Assembly (NCBI GenBank): GCA_900550175.1
Contig: URQX01000001.1
Coordinates: 1-64,000 of the forward strand
Direction of reading: 5' to 3'
Source: an uncultured Veillonella sp.
GTDB lineage: Bacteria; Bacillota; Negativicutes; Veillonellales; Veillonellaceae
DNA length: 64,000 nt
Part shown: one piece after another, positions 8,691 to 16,673 of the stretch
Position numbering within the stretch: position 1 is the stretch's first letter
Layout of the letters: every line of letters begins with the position of its first letter
Notes under the pieces: generated by a model
The model's database searches: none
The model's input: only the letters and a program-made list of their open reading frames with translations
What the model was told of the DNA's origin: nothing
Program-made: the position numbers and the translations under genes

Positions 8691-9089
8691 ATGTATGAAA
8701 TCGTAAATGAACCAAATTTAACCATTGCTTTTGATATGAATACAGAGTTATCTCAATTTGGTGTATTTGGCGTATATATTAAACAGGGCTATAATATCTG
8801 TGCTGGGTACATTGACCCTAGTGACTGGTCTGGTATTCATAGGGGATACAAAGAATTAGTTGAGCTATATGAGAATTGCAAAGGGACAGCCACCTTTACT
8901 TATGTATTAACTGGAGAAGGGGATACGCTTACATTCTCGTTAGATCAAAAGGGTGCTCTAACGATGGAGATTAATATCTGTACTATTTATAATTACAAAT
9001 GTCATATGACTGTTGAAAGTTTAGATCAAACATATTTGCCGAGGTTTATTGAGTTTTTCAAAGAATTTTTAGAACGAGAGCCGAAATAA
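8691..9089 (+). CDS. Hypothetical protein, possibly of an immunity-type (WapI/DUF6228-like) beta-rich family
   Basis: A 132-residue soluble, acidic protein with no signal or membrane segment. The alternating beta segment ending in GEGDTLTFSLDQKGALTMEINI resembles small beta-rich proteins that include polymorphic-toxin immunity proteins, but I cannot confirm a family. The ATG at 8691 is preferred because GTGGAG at 8675-8680 precedes it; a TTG at 8673 would extend the frame. No toxin gene is adjacent, so a defence role would be as an orphan immunity gene. A T-rich terminator follows immediately. Confidence 0.6.
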   Translation: MYEIVNEPNLTIAFDMNTELSQFGVFGVYIKQGYNICAGYIDPSDWSGIHRGYKELVELYENCKGTATFTYVLTGEGDTLTFSLDQKGALTMEINICTIYNYKCHMTVESLDQTYLPRFIEFFKEFLEREPK

Positions 9090-9123
9090 AAAGAGTCGCG
9101 TCTTTAAGATGCGACTCTTTTTT
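9088..9123. terminator. Bidirectional terminator between the hypothetical gene and the rbs operon
   Basis: The inverted repeat AAAGAGTCGCGTCTT / AGATGCGACTCTTT (one mismatch) has A-runs on one side and T-runs on the other. It can end transcription of the forward gene and of the reverse-strand rbs operon. Confidence 0.9.
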
Positions 9124-9144
9124 GTACCCAGTTTCTATATACAA

Positions 9145-10047
9145 TTATTTTGTAACAACTTTAAGATCTACAGGGATTTTAGCTTCTACAGCTTCGCCTT
9201 TGATAACTTTTTGAGCTGTATCGATAGCGATTTTACCCATTTGGTCTGGTTGTTGAGCAATTGTTGCAGCCAATGTGCCGTCTTTAACAGCTTTGTCTGC
9301 GTCAGCAGTACCGTCGAAGCCTACGATGAAGATTGTTTTGCCTGCGGATTTAGCTGCTTGAATAGCGCCCAATGCCATTTCGTCGTTATGAGCGAAGATA
9401 GCTTGTACGTCTGGGTTAGCTTGCAAGATATTTGTTGCTACGTTCAAACCTTTTGTGCGGTCGAAGTCAGCACTTTGTTTTGCTACTACTGTTAAGTCTT
9501 TGTCAGCTACGTTGTGGAAACCTTGGCCCCGTTCACGTGTAGCGGAAGCACCAGGGATACCTTCGATTTCTGCAACTTTTGCAGCTTTGCCTACTTTATC
9601 AGCAATCAATTGAGCTGCCATTTCGCCGCCTTTTACGTTATCGGAAGCGATGTGAGCTACTACTTTGCCTTTGTCAGCAGAGCGGTCAACAGTGATTACA
9701 GGAATGTTTTTAGCATTTGCTGCTTCTACGGAAGTAGAGATAGCTGCAGAGTCTACAGGGTTAACGATCAATACGGAAACGCCGCTTTCAAGCAAGTCGG
9801 AAATATCGTTTGCTTGTTTTGCAGGGTCGTTTTGAGCATCAACGATTTTAACTTTAAGACCAAGCGCTTTAGCTTGAGCCTCAACGCCTTCCTTCATAGT
9901 TACGAAGAATGGGTTGTTCAATGTGGAAACAGAGAAGCCGATTGTGCCGGATTTTTTGTCGCCGCCGTTATCAGCGCTTTTACCACAGCCTGCTACAAGA
10001 CCGATAACCATAACAGCCATCGCCAACAGTAACAATAGTTTTTTCAT
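9145..10047 (-). CDS. rbsB: Ribose ABC transporter substrate-binding protein
   Basis: A 300-residue periplasmic binding protein of the LacI-like type I fold. A lipoprotein signal ends in VAGC with the acylated Cys at residue 21. The mature start GFSVSTLNNPFFVTMKEG and the ribose-binding blocks NPVDSAAIS and FAHNDEMALGA are typical of RbsB. It is the last gene of the reverse operon, 9 bases after rbsC, with AGGAGG in the gap. Being a lipoprotein rather than a soluble periplasmic protein is the Firmicute pattern. Confidence 0.93.
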   Translation of the reverse strand: MKKLLLLLAMAVMVIGLVAGCGKSADNGGDKKSGTIGFSVSTLNNPFFVTMKEGVEAQAKALGLKVKIVDAQNDPAKQANDISDLLESGVSVLIVNPVDSAAISTSVEAANAKNIPVITVDRSADKGKVVAHIASDNVKGGEMAAQLIADKVGKAAKVAEIEGIPGASATRERGQGFHNVADKDLTVVAKQSADFDRTKGLNVATNILQANPDVQAIFAHNDEMALGAIQAAKSAGKTIFIVGFDGTADADKAVKDGTLAATIAQQPDQMGKIAIDTAQKVIKGEAVEAKIPVDLKVVTK

Positions 10048-10056
10048 AGGAACCTC

Positions 10057-10992
10057 CTAGGCTTTCTTACGGTCTGCAAGAACAGCCAGTAAAATAACAA
10101 TACCTTTTACAACTTGTTGATAGAAACTGGAAACGTCAAGAATATTTAACCCGTTGTTGAGGGTACCGATAATTAGGGCACCAATTAATGTGCCAACGAT
10201 ATGACCACGACCACCAGCAAGGCTTGTGCCGCCAAGAACTACGGCTGCGATAGCGTCAAGTTCGTAGCCTGCACCTGCTGTAGGTTGTGCAGAGTTAAGA
10301 CGGGAAGTGATGATTGCACCAGCGATACCACAGAGCATACCAGTCAAGGCATACACGAAGATTTTAACGCGGTCAATCTTGATACCAGCAATGTAACTAA
10401 CCTTTTCACTGCCACCTACGGCATACGTTTTACGGCCTAAGGATGTGCGGCTCAATACGAACCAAAGGATAATGAAAGCTAGGAACATTGTGATTGCTGG
10501 AACTGGAAGGCCTGCAATATCCCCTTGGCCAAAGCCATGGAATAGAGGATCTTGTGTAAGACCGGAGATTGGGTTACCGTCTGTGAATACTAGCGTCGCA
10601 CCACGGTAGATTGTCATGGTCGCCAAGGTAGCGATAAAGGGAGCTACGCGGCCATAGGTGATAACGAGACCGTTAATACCGCCCAATACAAGGCCTGCAC
10701 CGGCTGCTAATACGATAGCCAATACAGGGTCAGTACCAGTTACGATGAGGTTGGCCATTACTGCACTAGAGAGGGCCAGGATGGAACCAACGGATAAGTC
10801 GATGCCGCCCGTTAAGATGACGAAGGTCATACCAAAGGCGATGATCGCATTGATGGATACTTGGCGTAATAAGTTACGCAAGTTAGAGAATTCAAGGAAA
10901 CTGTCGTTCATGACAGAGATAATGATAAATAATAGGATGAGGCCAATGAGGGGGCCTAATTTTTTTATATACTGTAGAGCTTTGCTGTCCAT
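10057..10992 (-). CDS. rbsC: Ribose ABC transporter permease
   Basis: A 311-residue inner-membrane permease of the branched-chain/ribose family with 8-10 hydrophobic helices. Family blocks include FVILTGGIDLSVGSILALSS, VLGGTSLAGGRGHIVGTLIG and LNNGLNIL. Its start overlaps the rbsA stop by one base (TAATG). Confidence 0.95.
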   Translation of the reverse strand: MDSKALQYIKKLGPLIGLILLFIIISVMNDSFLEFSNLRNLLRQVSINAIIAFGMTFVILTGGIDLSVGSILALSSAVMANLIVTGTDPVLAIVLAAGAGLVLGGINGLVITYGRVAPFIATLATMTIYRGATLVFTDGNPISGLTQDPLFHGFGQGDIAGLPVPAITMFLAFIILWFVLSRTSLGRKTYAVGGSEKVSYIAGIKIDRVKIFVYALTGMLCGIAGAIITSRLNSAQPTAGAGYELDAIAAVVLGGTSLAGGRGHIVGTLIGALIIGTLNNGLNILDVSSFYQQVVKGIVILLAVLADRKKA

Positions 10993-12473
10993 TATTGTCC
11001 TCCTGTAGCTAATGTCATAATCGATTCTGGTGTTGCATCGCAGCGGTCCAAGATACCTGCTACGCGACCTTCATGAATGACCATAACGCGGTCGCTCATG
11101 CCTAGCACTTCAGGTAACTCAGAGGACACCATGATAATGGACACACCATCGTTCGTTAATTCGTTCATTAAATCATAAATATCACGTTTCGCGCCGATAT
11201 CGATACCGCGTGTTGGCTCGTCCATGATGATAATGGATGGCTTTTTACCAACCCATTTAGCGATAACTACCTTTTGTTGGTTACCACCAGATAGGGACGA
11301 TGCCGGTTCGTGAATAGATTGTGTTTTAACGCCTAGCTTTTTAGACAATTCGTCAGCAAAGGAATTGAGCTTGCCCTTATCCAGTACATGAGATGGACAA
11401 ATTTCGCCAAGGTTCGGCAATGTAATATTGGAACCGATGGAGAAATCGAGAATCAAGCCTTCGCTCTTTCTATTTTCTGTGATGAAAGCAATGCCAGCTT
11501 TGATGGCATCTTCTGGTTTTTTACAGTTCAGAACGGATCCGTTAACTGTTACGGTACCGCCATTGTGTTTATCTACACCAAAGATAGCGCGCATGATTTC
11601 TGTACGGCCAGCACCCATGAGACCTGCTACGCCGAGGATTTCACCTTTGCGCAAGGAGAAGGTGATTTCGCTGTCGAAACCTTCTGGTTTAAGGTTATCA
11701 ACGCTCATCACAACTTCGCCTGGTGTAGTTGTACGAGCAGGGTAGAACTCGTCGATAGAACGACCTACCATGTGGCGTACCACTTCGTCTACAGAAATCT
11801 CAGCAGTTGGCTTCGTAATGATGGTATGACCATCACGCATAACCGTTATAGTATCGCATTCGCTAAATACCTCTTCCATACGGTGAGAGATATATACGAT
11901 TGCCACGCCGCGAGCTTTCATTTTGCGCATCATTTTGAACAATGTCGCCGTTTCACGCTCGGTGAGGGCTGCTGTCGGTTCGTCCATGATGACAACCTTG
12001 GCATCTAACATCAAGATACGAAGGATTTCCGTCATCTGTTGGTGACCGACGGAGCAAAGGCCTGCTTCCGTTGTGAGCGGCAATTCGATGCCTAGTTCGC
12101 GGCACGTATTTTGTGCTTCTTCAAGCATCGCCTTTTTATCGAGCATACCGAATTTATTGCGCTTCGGTCTCATTAAATATAGATTTTCTAACAATGTTAG
12201 ATTTGGCCAAATGTTGAGCTCTTGGTGGATGAACGCCACACCGTTTAGCTCAGCCTCTCTCGGGTTCGGGAAGGTCCGCTCCACACCGTCGATGGTGATT
12301 TTACCAGCGTCTGCCTTGTGAATGCCCGTAAGGATATTCATGAGGGTGGACTTGCCGGCGCCGTTTTCACCCATCAAGGCGTGAACCTCGCCCTCCTTGA
12401 GGGTAATACTTACATCGCGTAGTACTTGGTTCGTACCAAATGCCTTTGCAATGCCTGACATAACAATTTCCAT
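10992..12473 (-). CDS. rbsA: Ribose ABC transporter ATP-binding protein (tandem ATPase)
   Basis: A 493-residue sugar-importer ATPase with two fused nucleotide-binding domains. The first has Walker A GENGAGKST, signature VGHQQMTE and Walker B VVIMDEPTAALT. The second has a degenerate P-loop (GLMGAGRTE), signature LSGGNQQKV and Walker B IIIMDEPTRGID. This asymmetry is normal for RbsA/MglA. AGGAGT precedes the ATG. Confidence 0.95.
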   Translation of the reverse strand: MEIVMSGIAKAFGTNQVLRDVSITLKEGEVHALMGENGAGKSTLMNILTGIHKADAGKITIDGVERTFPNPREAELNGVAFIHQELNIWPNLTLLENLYLMRPKRNKFGMLDKKAMLEEAQNTCRELGIELPLTTEAGLCSVGHQQMTEILRILMLDAKVVIMDEPTAALTERETATLFKMMRKMKARGVAIVYISHRMEEVFSECDTITVMRDGHTIITKPTAEISVDEVVRHMVGRSIDEFYPARTTTPGEVVMSVDNLKPEGFDSEITFSLRKGEILGVAGLMGAGRTEIMRAIFGVDKHNGGTVTVNGSVLNCKKPEDAIKAGIAFITENRKSEGLILDFSIGSNITLPNLGEICPSHVLDKGKLNSFADELSKKLGVKTQSIHEPASSLSGGNQQKVVIAKWVGKKPSIIIMDEPTRGIDIGAKRDIYDLMNELTNDGVSIIMVSSELPEVLGMSDRVMVIHEGRVAGILDRCDATPESIMTLATGGQ

Positions 12474-12518
12474 AACTACTCCTATACGACTTGTGAAAGT
12501 ATCTCTTAACCTATTGCT

Positions 12519-12932
12519 CTAGGGACGATCGCTGAAAATACAATCGGCGCGCAAGATAATGTTCGCATACGGAGATGCTTCACCAGTTCTAATAATGCAT
12601 TTGCATTGTTTTGTTGCTTCTTTGAAAGCTTCATGGCTCGTCTTAATCCATTCGTATTGACTGGATGGGAAGGTAGACTCCAAGAAGTCATAAGCTTTAG
12701 GATTATGTTCCTTAATTTCCTTTGCCACATGAACTGCTTCGGATTTCATATGCTTAGCGATGATGGATACCACTTGCTCGAAGCTTGGTACACCAAAATC
12801 TAAGGCTAAATCAATCTTTTGAACCCCTTCAGATACTGGCAATCCGCAGTCGGAGATACAAATTGTATCTGTATGACCTAAATCAGCAAGCACCTTAGCA
12901 ATATGGCTATTTAAAATGCCGTGTCGTTGCAT
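12519..12932 (-). CDS. rbsD: D-ribose pyranase
   Basis: A 137-residue RbsD/FucU protein that interconverts pyranose and furanose forms of ribose so that RbsK can use it. Family blocks: start MQRHGILNSHIAKVLADLGH with the conserved His, DCGLPVSEG, and the C-terminal GEASPYANIILRADCIF. AAGGAG lies ahead of the ATG. It lies between rbsK and rbsA. Confidence 0.95.
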   Translation of the reverse strand: MQRHGILNSHIAKVLADLGHTDTICISDCGLPVSEGVQKIDLALDFGVPSFEQVVSIIAKHMKSEAVHVAKEIKEHNPKAYDFLESTFPSSQYEWIKTSHEAFKEATKQCKCIIRTGEASPYANIILRADCIFSDRP

Positions 12933-12987
12933 GGATAACTCCTTTTTCTATTCTAATGAGTGAGGTTTTAAAGGTCTATTCAATATG

Positions 12988-13875
12988 CTAACTCTTTGCC
13001 AAGAATGCAGCGACCTCGTCTTTTGTAGGCATGCCGCCTTGAGCGCCCAAACGTTGGATGGAGAGGGCCGCAGCTGCATTACCGTAGTGCAACGCGTCAG
13101 CTAAGCTTTTACCATTGACAATAGCTGTTGCAAAGGCTCCGTTGAAAGTATCGCCTGCGCCAGTAGTATCTACTGGTTTAACCTTGAAGCCAGATACGGT
13201 GTGGATTTCGCCATTATCTGCATAACCTACGCCCTTGCTACCAAGGGTAACGATGATTTTATTTTCGTTAGCGAACAATGTTTCCTCAGTAGATTGACTA
13301 GGGTAGAGGGCAGATAGCTCATGCTCATTTGGCGTAATATAGGTTGCCAATTCTAACCATTCAGGATTGAGGTCAGCTGCTGGAGCTGGATTTAAGAGGA
13401 CTTTCACATTAGCCTCGTGGCAACGACGAACGATATATTCGATGGTGGGAATAGGAATCTCATTTTGCACCATTACGAGATCTGCTTGCTCAATGGCAGA
13501 CCAAGCATTATCTACTACAGATTGATCTACCTTAGCATTAGCACCTGGAATAACGATAATGCTGTTATCGCCTTCAGCCAATGTAATGTGGGCTGTACCA
13601 GTTGTAGTGTCTGGAACGGTAACGATGTAGTCTGTATTGATATGATTTTCCTTTAGGTTATCCTTAATCATTTGGCCGTATGCATCTTCGCCGATACAAC
13701 CAACCATAGTAACCTCTGCGCCTAGGCGAGCAGCAGCTACCGCTTGGTTTGCACCTTTACCGCCGTGAGCGATGTGCAATTCGTTGCCCATGATTGTTTC
13801 GCCTGCCGCCGGACGTTTATCGGCGAGCACTACAATATCCATGTTGCAACTACCTATAACAACAATGCGATTCAT
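12988..13875 (-). CDS. rbsK: Ribokinase
   Basis: A 295-residue PfkB-family kinase making ribose 5-phosphate. The substrate motif HGGKGANQAVAAARLG (38-52) and the anion-hole/catalytic motif DTTGAGDTFNGAF with base D242 are intact. It is the first gene of the reverse-strand operon rbsKDACB, with AAGGAG just before the ATG. No rbsR lies in or next to the operon. Confidence 0.95.
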   Translation of the reverse strand: MNRIVVIGSCNMDIVVLADKRPAAGETIMGNELHIAHGGKGANQAVAAARLGAEVTMVGCIGEDAYGQMIKDNLKENHINTDYIVTVPDTTTGTAHITLAEGDNSIIVIPGANAKVDQSVVDNAWSAIEQADLVMVQNEIPIPTIEYIVRRCHEANVKVLLNPAPAADLNPEWLELATYITPNEHELSALYPSQSTEETLFANENKIIVTLGSKGVGYADNGEIHTVSGFKVKPVDTTGAGDTFNGAFATAIVNGKSLADALHYGNAAAALSIQRLGAQGGMPTKDEVAAFLAKS

Positions 13876-13980
13876 AATAACTCCTTAATCAGCCTCAGCC
13901 CTAAGTGGGACTAAAAATGGATATCGTTAATTTTTATACATGAATTCCGAAATGTTTTATGCAGAGAAATGTATATATAA

Positions 13981-14057
13981 ATGGTATCGATAACCGCATA
14001 GGCGTTTACTTTCACATATCTATTAGTATAACTTAATCATTTATTAGTATAGCGTAA
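13981..14057 (-). promoter_or_regulatory. Putative rbs control region
   Basis: About 110-180 bases upstream of rbsK lie a palindromic core TATCGATA (13985-13992) inside GGTATCGATAACC, of the kind bound by LacI-family repressors, and a related sequence ATATCGTTAA at 13921-13930. Further up, two 15-base direct repeats (14022-14036 and 14043-14057, 13/15 identical) are spaced 21 bases apart, two helical turns. Each repeat contains a -10-like TATACT on the reverse strand, but no good -35 is seen. Regulator and start site are unknown. Confidence 0.35.
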
Positions 14058-14105
14058 ATACAGAACTTTATCTATATAAATAACTATAAAATATGGGAAT
14101 AAGAA

Positions 14106-14169
14106 AAGGTATATTCAAAATCTATGTTACATGAGTAAAAATGTACCGATTAGATTTTGGATATACCTT
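14106..14169 (-). terminator. Long hairpin, probable terminator of the reverse-strand small-gene cluster
   Basis: A 19-bp inverted repeat (14106-14124 with 14151-14169, one G-T pair) has a loop that can form another 5-bp stem (TACAT/ATGTA). On the reverse strand it is followed by TTTTCTT. It lies 27 bases after the stop of the 60-residue reverse gene. It could also be a small mobile-repeat remnant. Confidence 0.55.
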
Positions 14170-14196
14170 ATATTAAAAATTAATAGACTATACTAT

Positions 14197-14379
14197 TTAT
14201 ATTTTTTCTAACATTTTATCTATGCTATCAAAGGATTTCTCTAGAGATAGAGTACGCCCTTGGATAATATCATTTTGGCCTTCTACAATAGCAGATAATA
14301 TATCTATCTTAGCTTGTAAAATGCTAGTTGTAGTATCATTAATATTTATTGTATTACTGTAGCTTTTACCTATATTCAT
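14197..14379 (-). CDS. Small hypothetical coiled-coil protein
   Basis: A 60-residue frame, 36 bases downstream of the NAD(P)-binding gene on the same strand. The composition (ILQAKIDILSAIVEGQND, SLEKSFDSIDKMLEKI) predicts an amphipathic, coiled-coil-forming helix with no membrane span or signal. The ribosome binding site is weak (AAAGG 12 bases upstream). It was kept because of its position, sensible amino-acid composition and following hairpin, but it may not be translated. Confidence 0.45.
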   Translation of the reverse strand: MNIGKSYSNTININDTTTSILQAKIDILSAIVEGQNDIIQGRTLSLEKSFDSIDKMLEKI

Positions 14380-14415
14380 AGTCTGTTTGGCCTTTGTTCT
14401 TAATATAGTTATATA

Positions 14416-15072
14416 TTAGTGAAAGCTTGGTTTGTCGTAGTGTGTGCCTGGTTCGCCAATACCGATGCTTGCGCGGTGGAATGGTGTTTCATCATCTACA
14501 TGTAAGATGTCAAAGATAGCTTTTACTACAGCTTCCCGTGTAACTTGGGCATCGTTAAATTGAACGCCTTCAGGGATGAGCTCATAATTTGTGTTTTCTG
14601 GATTATTGTAGAGCCATGTGAGGCGCAAGATTGTGTAGTTTAAATTGGATTCGCGCAACACATTGCGTGCTTGACGTTCGCCTTGGACATAGCTAATAGG
14701 CAAGCTGTCGAAGGTCCATTTTTCAAGAGCTGCAGGGAATTCACCAGAAAGACCGGCCATGGAAAGACCGATAACACGGCGTACATTTTTACGGCTCAAT
14801 GCTTTCACAATAGCCGCCATATCGCTGCCAGATTCCATAGCGCCTACAAATACGATCTCTGCATTTGTCACAGCTTCTTCTAGTTTAGCAGGATTTTGGA
14901 AGGAACCTTCGATGACCGTAACGCGTTCATGCTCTAAGATTTCTGGATGTAAACGAGTACTCAATTGGCGACCATATAATGTAAGGTGCATATCTGTATA
15001 TGTTAATAATGTAGCAGTCAATTTTTGTGCAATTTGGCCAGCGGCCCCTAAAATTGTAATATATTTGTACAT
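14416..15072 (-). CDS. NAD(P)H-binding (NmrA/SDR-like) protein
   Basis: A 218-residue Rossmann protein with an N-terminal dinucleotide motif ITILGAAGQIAQKL (G-x-x-G-x-x-A) and the middle block VRRVIGLSMAGLSGEFP. It matches the atypical SDR/NmrA-like oxidoreductases that act on quinones, flavins or sense NADPH. AGGAGG precedes the ATG. The promoter region resembles that of the hydrolase gene upstream. Confidence 0.8.
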   Translation of the reverse strand: MYKYITILGAAGQIAQKLTATLLTYTDMHLTLYGRQLSTRLHPEILEHERVTVIEGSFQNPAKLEEAVTNAEIVFVGAMESGSDMAAIVKALSRKNVRRVIGLSMAGLSGEFPAALEKWTFDSLPISYVQGERQARNVLRESNLNYTILRLTWLYNNPENTNYELIPEGVQFNDAQVTREAVVKAIFDILHVDDETPFHRASIGIGEPGTHYDKPSFH

Positions 15073-15094
15073 ATAGACCTCCTATGTCCTAGGC

Positions 15095-15141
15095 ATAAGT
15101 ATTTATATGCATTATATCACAACTATATGACGAGAAAGTGA
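15095..15141 (-). promoter_or_regulatory. Promoter-region copy 1 (for the NAD(P)-binding gene)
   Basis: This 47-base stretch matches 15771-15817 at 37 of 47 positions. On the reverse strand it holds a perfect -10 TATAAT (15116-15111), about 40 bases ahead of the gene start. The shared element suggests common origin or shared control of two adjacent genes. Confidence 0.45.
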
Positions 15142-15151
15142 GAATAACAAT

Positions 15152-15673
15152 TTAATTAATAGCTAGAATTTCTTTTGTTGTTTTTAGTTGCGCAAATCGA
15201 TTTCGCCAAATCTTTTCTTTGTAAAAGGATAGGATTTTATCTGCTGGTAGATGCTCATTATCAAAGGTTGAGATAGCATCTTCGACGATGGTGATTTTAT
15301 AACCATATTCAAAGCCTACTTTCACAGATGTATCAATGCAAAATTCCACTTGCATTCCTACAAATGTTAAATCGGTAATATTTTTTCGGTTTAAATATTC
15401 CTTTAATTCAGTGTCCTTGAAGATGCTATTGTAATATTTATTGAAAATCTTTTCGTTTTCTTGAGGCTTTAATTCGTGATAGACTTGCCAATTATCACTA
15501 CCCATTGCTAATAAACCTTCATCTTCAGAATGTCTCATAAAAATTACTTCTATATTTTGATCTCTGAAATGTTGAATGATTGCTTTTGTATTTATGATAA
15601 AATTTTTTGTATCGAAAGGATTTTCTTTAACTAAGCCTTCTTGTATGTCGATTACGATTAATGCTTGTGCCAT
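15152..15673 (-). CDS. Cysteine hydrolase (isochorismatase-like)
   Basis: A 173-residue protein of the isochorismatase-like hydrolase fold. The catalytic triad is visible as D9 (VIDIQEG), K79 (NKYYNSIF) and C112 (VEFCIDTSV), with the usual cis-peptide GMQ just ahead of C112. Relatives include nicotinamidases and small-amide hydrolases; the substrate is not predictable. AAAGGA precedes the ATG. It has its own promoter-like region at 15771-15817. Confidence 0.87.
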   Translation of the reverse strand: MAQALIVIDIQEGLVKENPFDTKNFIINTKAIIQHFRDQNIEVIFMRHSEDEGLLAMGSDNWQVYHELKPQENEKIFNKYYNSIFKDTELKEYLNRKNITDLTFVGMQVEFCIDTSVKVGFEYGYKITIVEDAISTFDNEHLPADKILSFYKEKIWRNRFAQLKTTKEILAIN

Positions 15674-15770
15674 GATGTATTTCCTTTATTAAAAATAAAT
15701 TATATGTATTACGTGAATGTAATTAGAATTTATTATATTAGTTATTAAATTATTGTCGATTTCTTCGTAT

Positions 15771-15817
15771 ATAAGTATCTATGCACATTATATAACAAGT
15801 ATATAACAAGAAAAGGA
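15771..15817 (-). promoter_or_regulatory. Promoter-region copy 2 (for the cysteine hydrolase gene)
   Basis: Partner of 15095-15141 (37/47 identical), again with TATAAT on the reverse strand at 15792-15787. The leader to the hydrolase start is about 110 bases. Confidence 0.45.
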
Positions 15818-15874
15818 AGAAAGCAGTATCATATATGTTGATAGTAATTTTAAGAAATGTTGTAAAATCTGATG

Positions 15875-15903
15875 TTGAATTTACATGATAATTTAACTAC
15901 AAT
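15875..15903 (+). promoter_or_regulatory. Promoter of the toxin-antitoxin pair
   Basis: TTGAAT (15875-15880) and TACAAT (15898-15903) with a 17-base spacer lie 60 bases ahead of the antitoxin start. Such promoters are usually repressed by the antitoxin and its complex. Confidence 0.6.
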
Positions 15904-15962
15904 AATGATAAGATATTAGAAAGATGAGTGTTATATCACTAAAGTATTTTGGAGGTGATAGT

Positions 15963-16208
15963 ATGCCAAATATAAAACCTATTTCAGATTTACGTAATTA
16001 TTCTGAAGTTTTACGTGATGTTACTATAGATAGTCCCGTATTCTTAACTAAAAATGGTAGAGGTAGATATGCAATTATGGATATTCAAGATTATGAACGT
16101 GTAATGGCTACTATAAAACTTATGGGGGCTTTAGAGACAGGTCGTAAATCTGGTGAAGAACGAGGCTGGATTTCATCAGAGCAACTAAAGAGTGAATTGG
16201 GGATTTAA
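15963..16208 (+). CDS. Type II antitoxin, Phd/YefM family
   Basis: An 81-residue DNA-binding antitoxin. The N-terminal fold IKPISDLRNYSEVLRDV followed by PVFLTKNGRGRYAIMDIQDYERV is the Phd/YefM pattern; the C-terminal helix region would cover the toxin. The start at 15963 is set by GGAGGTG at 15951-15957. It ends two bases before the toxin gene, so the two are co-translated. Confidence 0.92.
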   Translation: MPNIKPISDLRNYSEVLRDVTIDSPVFLTKNGRGRYAIMDIQDYERVMATIKLMGALETGRKSGEERGWISSEQLKSELGI

Positions 16209-16210
16209 TT

Positions 16211-16531
16211 ATGAATAATCAAATTAGCTATGCACCAAAAGCACGAGAAGATTTGCTAGAAATAAAATCTTTTATAGAAGAAGAAACCGGTGATATTGAG
16301 CTAGCTAAGAAAACCGTTTCGGATATAGTGACTACGAATGACTCGTTGAGTATATTTCCAGAAATGGGGCAGCGATTATTGATTAATTTAGAAAGTAAAA
16401 TTGAATACAGATATTTACTTTGTCATAATTATTTAAGCTTTTACCGTTATTTAGACCGGACTATCTATATTGATAGAATATTAAACAGTAGACGTGATTA
16501 TCTTAGAATACTATTAGATGAAGTACATTAG
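16211..16531 (+). CDS. Type II toxin, RelE/ParE superfamily
   Basis: A 106-residue RelE/ParE-fold protein: helical start SYAPKAREDLLEIKSFIEEE, then MGQRLL and the strands YRYLLCHNYLSFYRYLDRTIYIDRILNSRRDYLRIL. Context with a Phd/YefM antitoxin supports a toxin. The C-terminal pattern is closer to ParE-type proteins than to ribosome-dependent RelE, so target (gyrase or mRNA) is uncertain. Confidence 0.9.
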   Translation: MNNQISYAPKAREDLLEIKSFIEEETGDIELAKKTVSDIVTTNDSLSIFPEMGQRLLINLESKIEYRYLLCHNYLSFYRYLDRTIYIDRILNSRRDYLRILLDEVH

Positions 16532-16539
16532 TTCTTAAA

Positions 16540-16570
16540 AGCACTATCGTTAATAGATGGTGCTTTTTAT
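16540..16570 (+). terminator. Terminator of the toxin-antitoxin operon
   Basis: AGCACTATC (16540-16548) pairs with GATGGTGCT (16556-16564), one G-T pair, followed by TTTTAT. A second hairpin, AAGATACTAT/ATAGTATCTT, lies at 16580-16605. Confidence 0.8.
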
Positions 16571-16673
16571 CATATGATAAAGATACTATTTATTAATAGT
16601 ATCTTGGCTTTAACAAATTCTCGAAGGATGTTAAAATAGACACTATATATTCATTTTTAGAAAAGAGGCTATT

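Noticed and set aside
9514..10032. Long forward frame antisense to rbsB
   Set aside because: It is a shadow of the well-supported reverse gene, with no ribosome binding site and a Cys/Phe/Ser-rich composition.
11388..12008. Forward frame of about 200 codons antisense to rbsA
   Set aside because: It lies wholly opposite RbsA motifs and has a non-protein-like composition.
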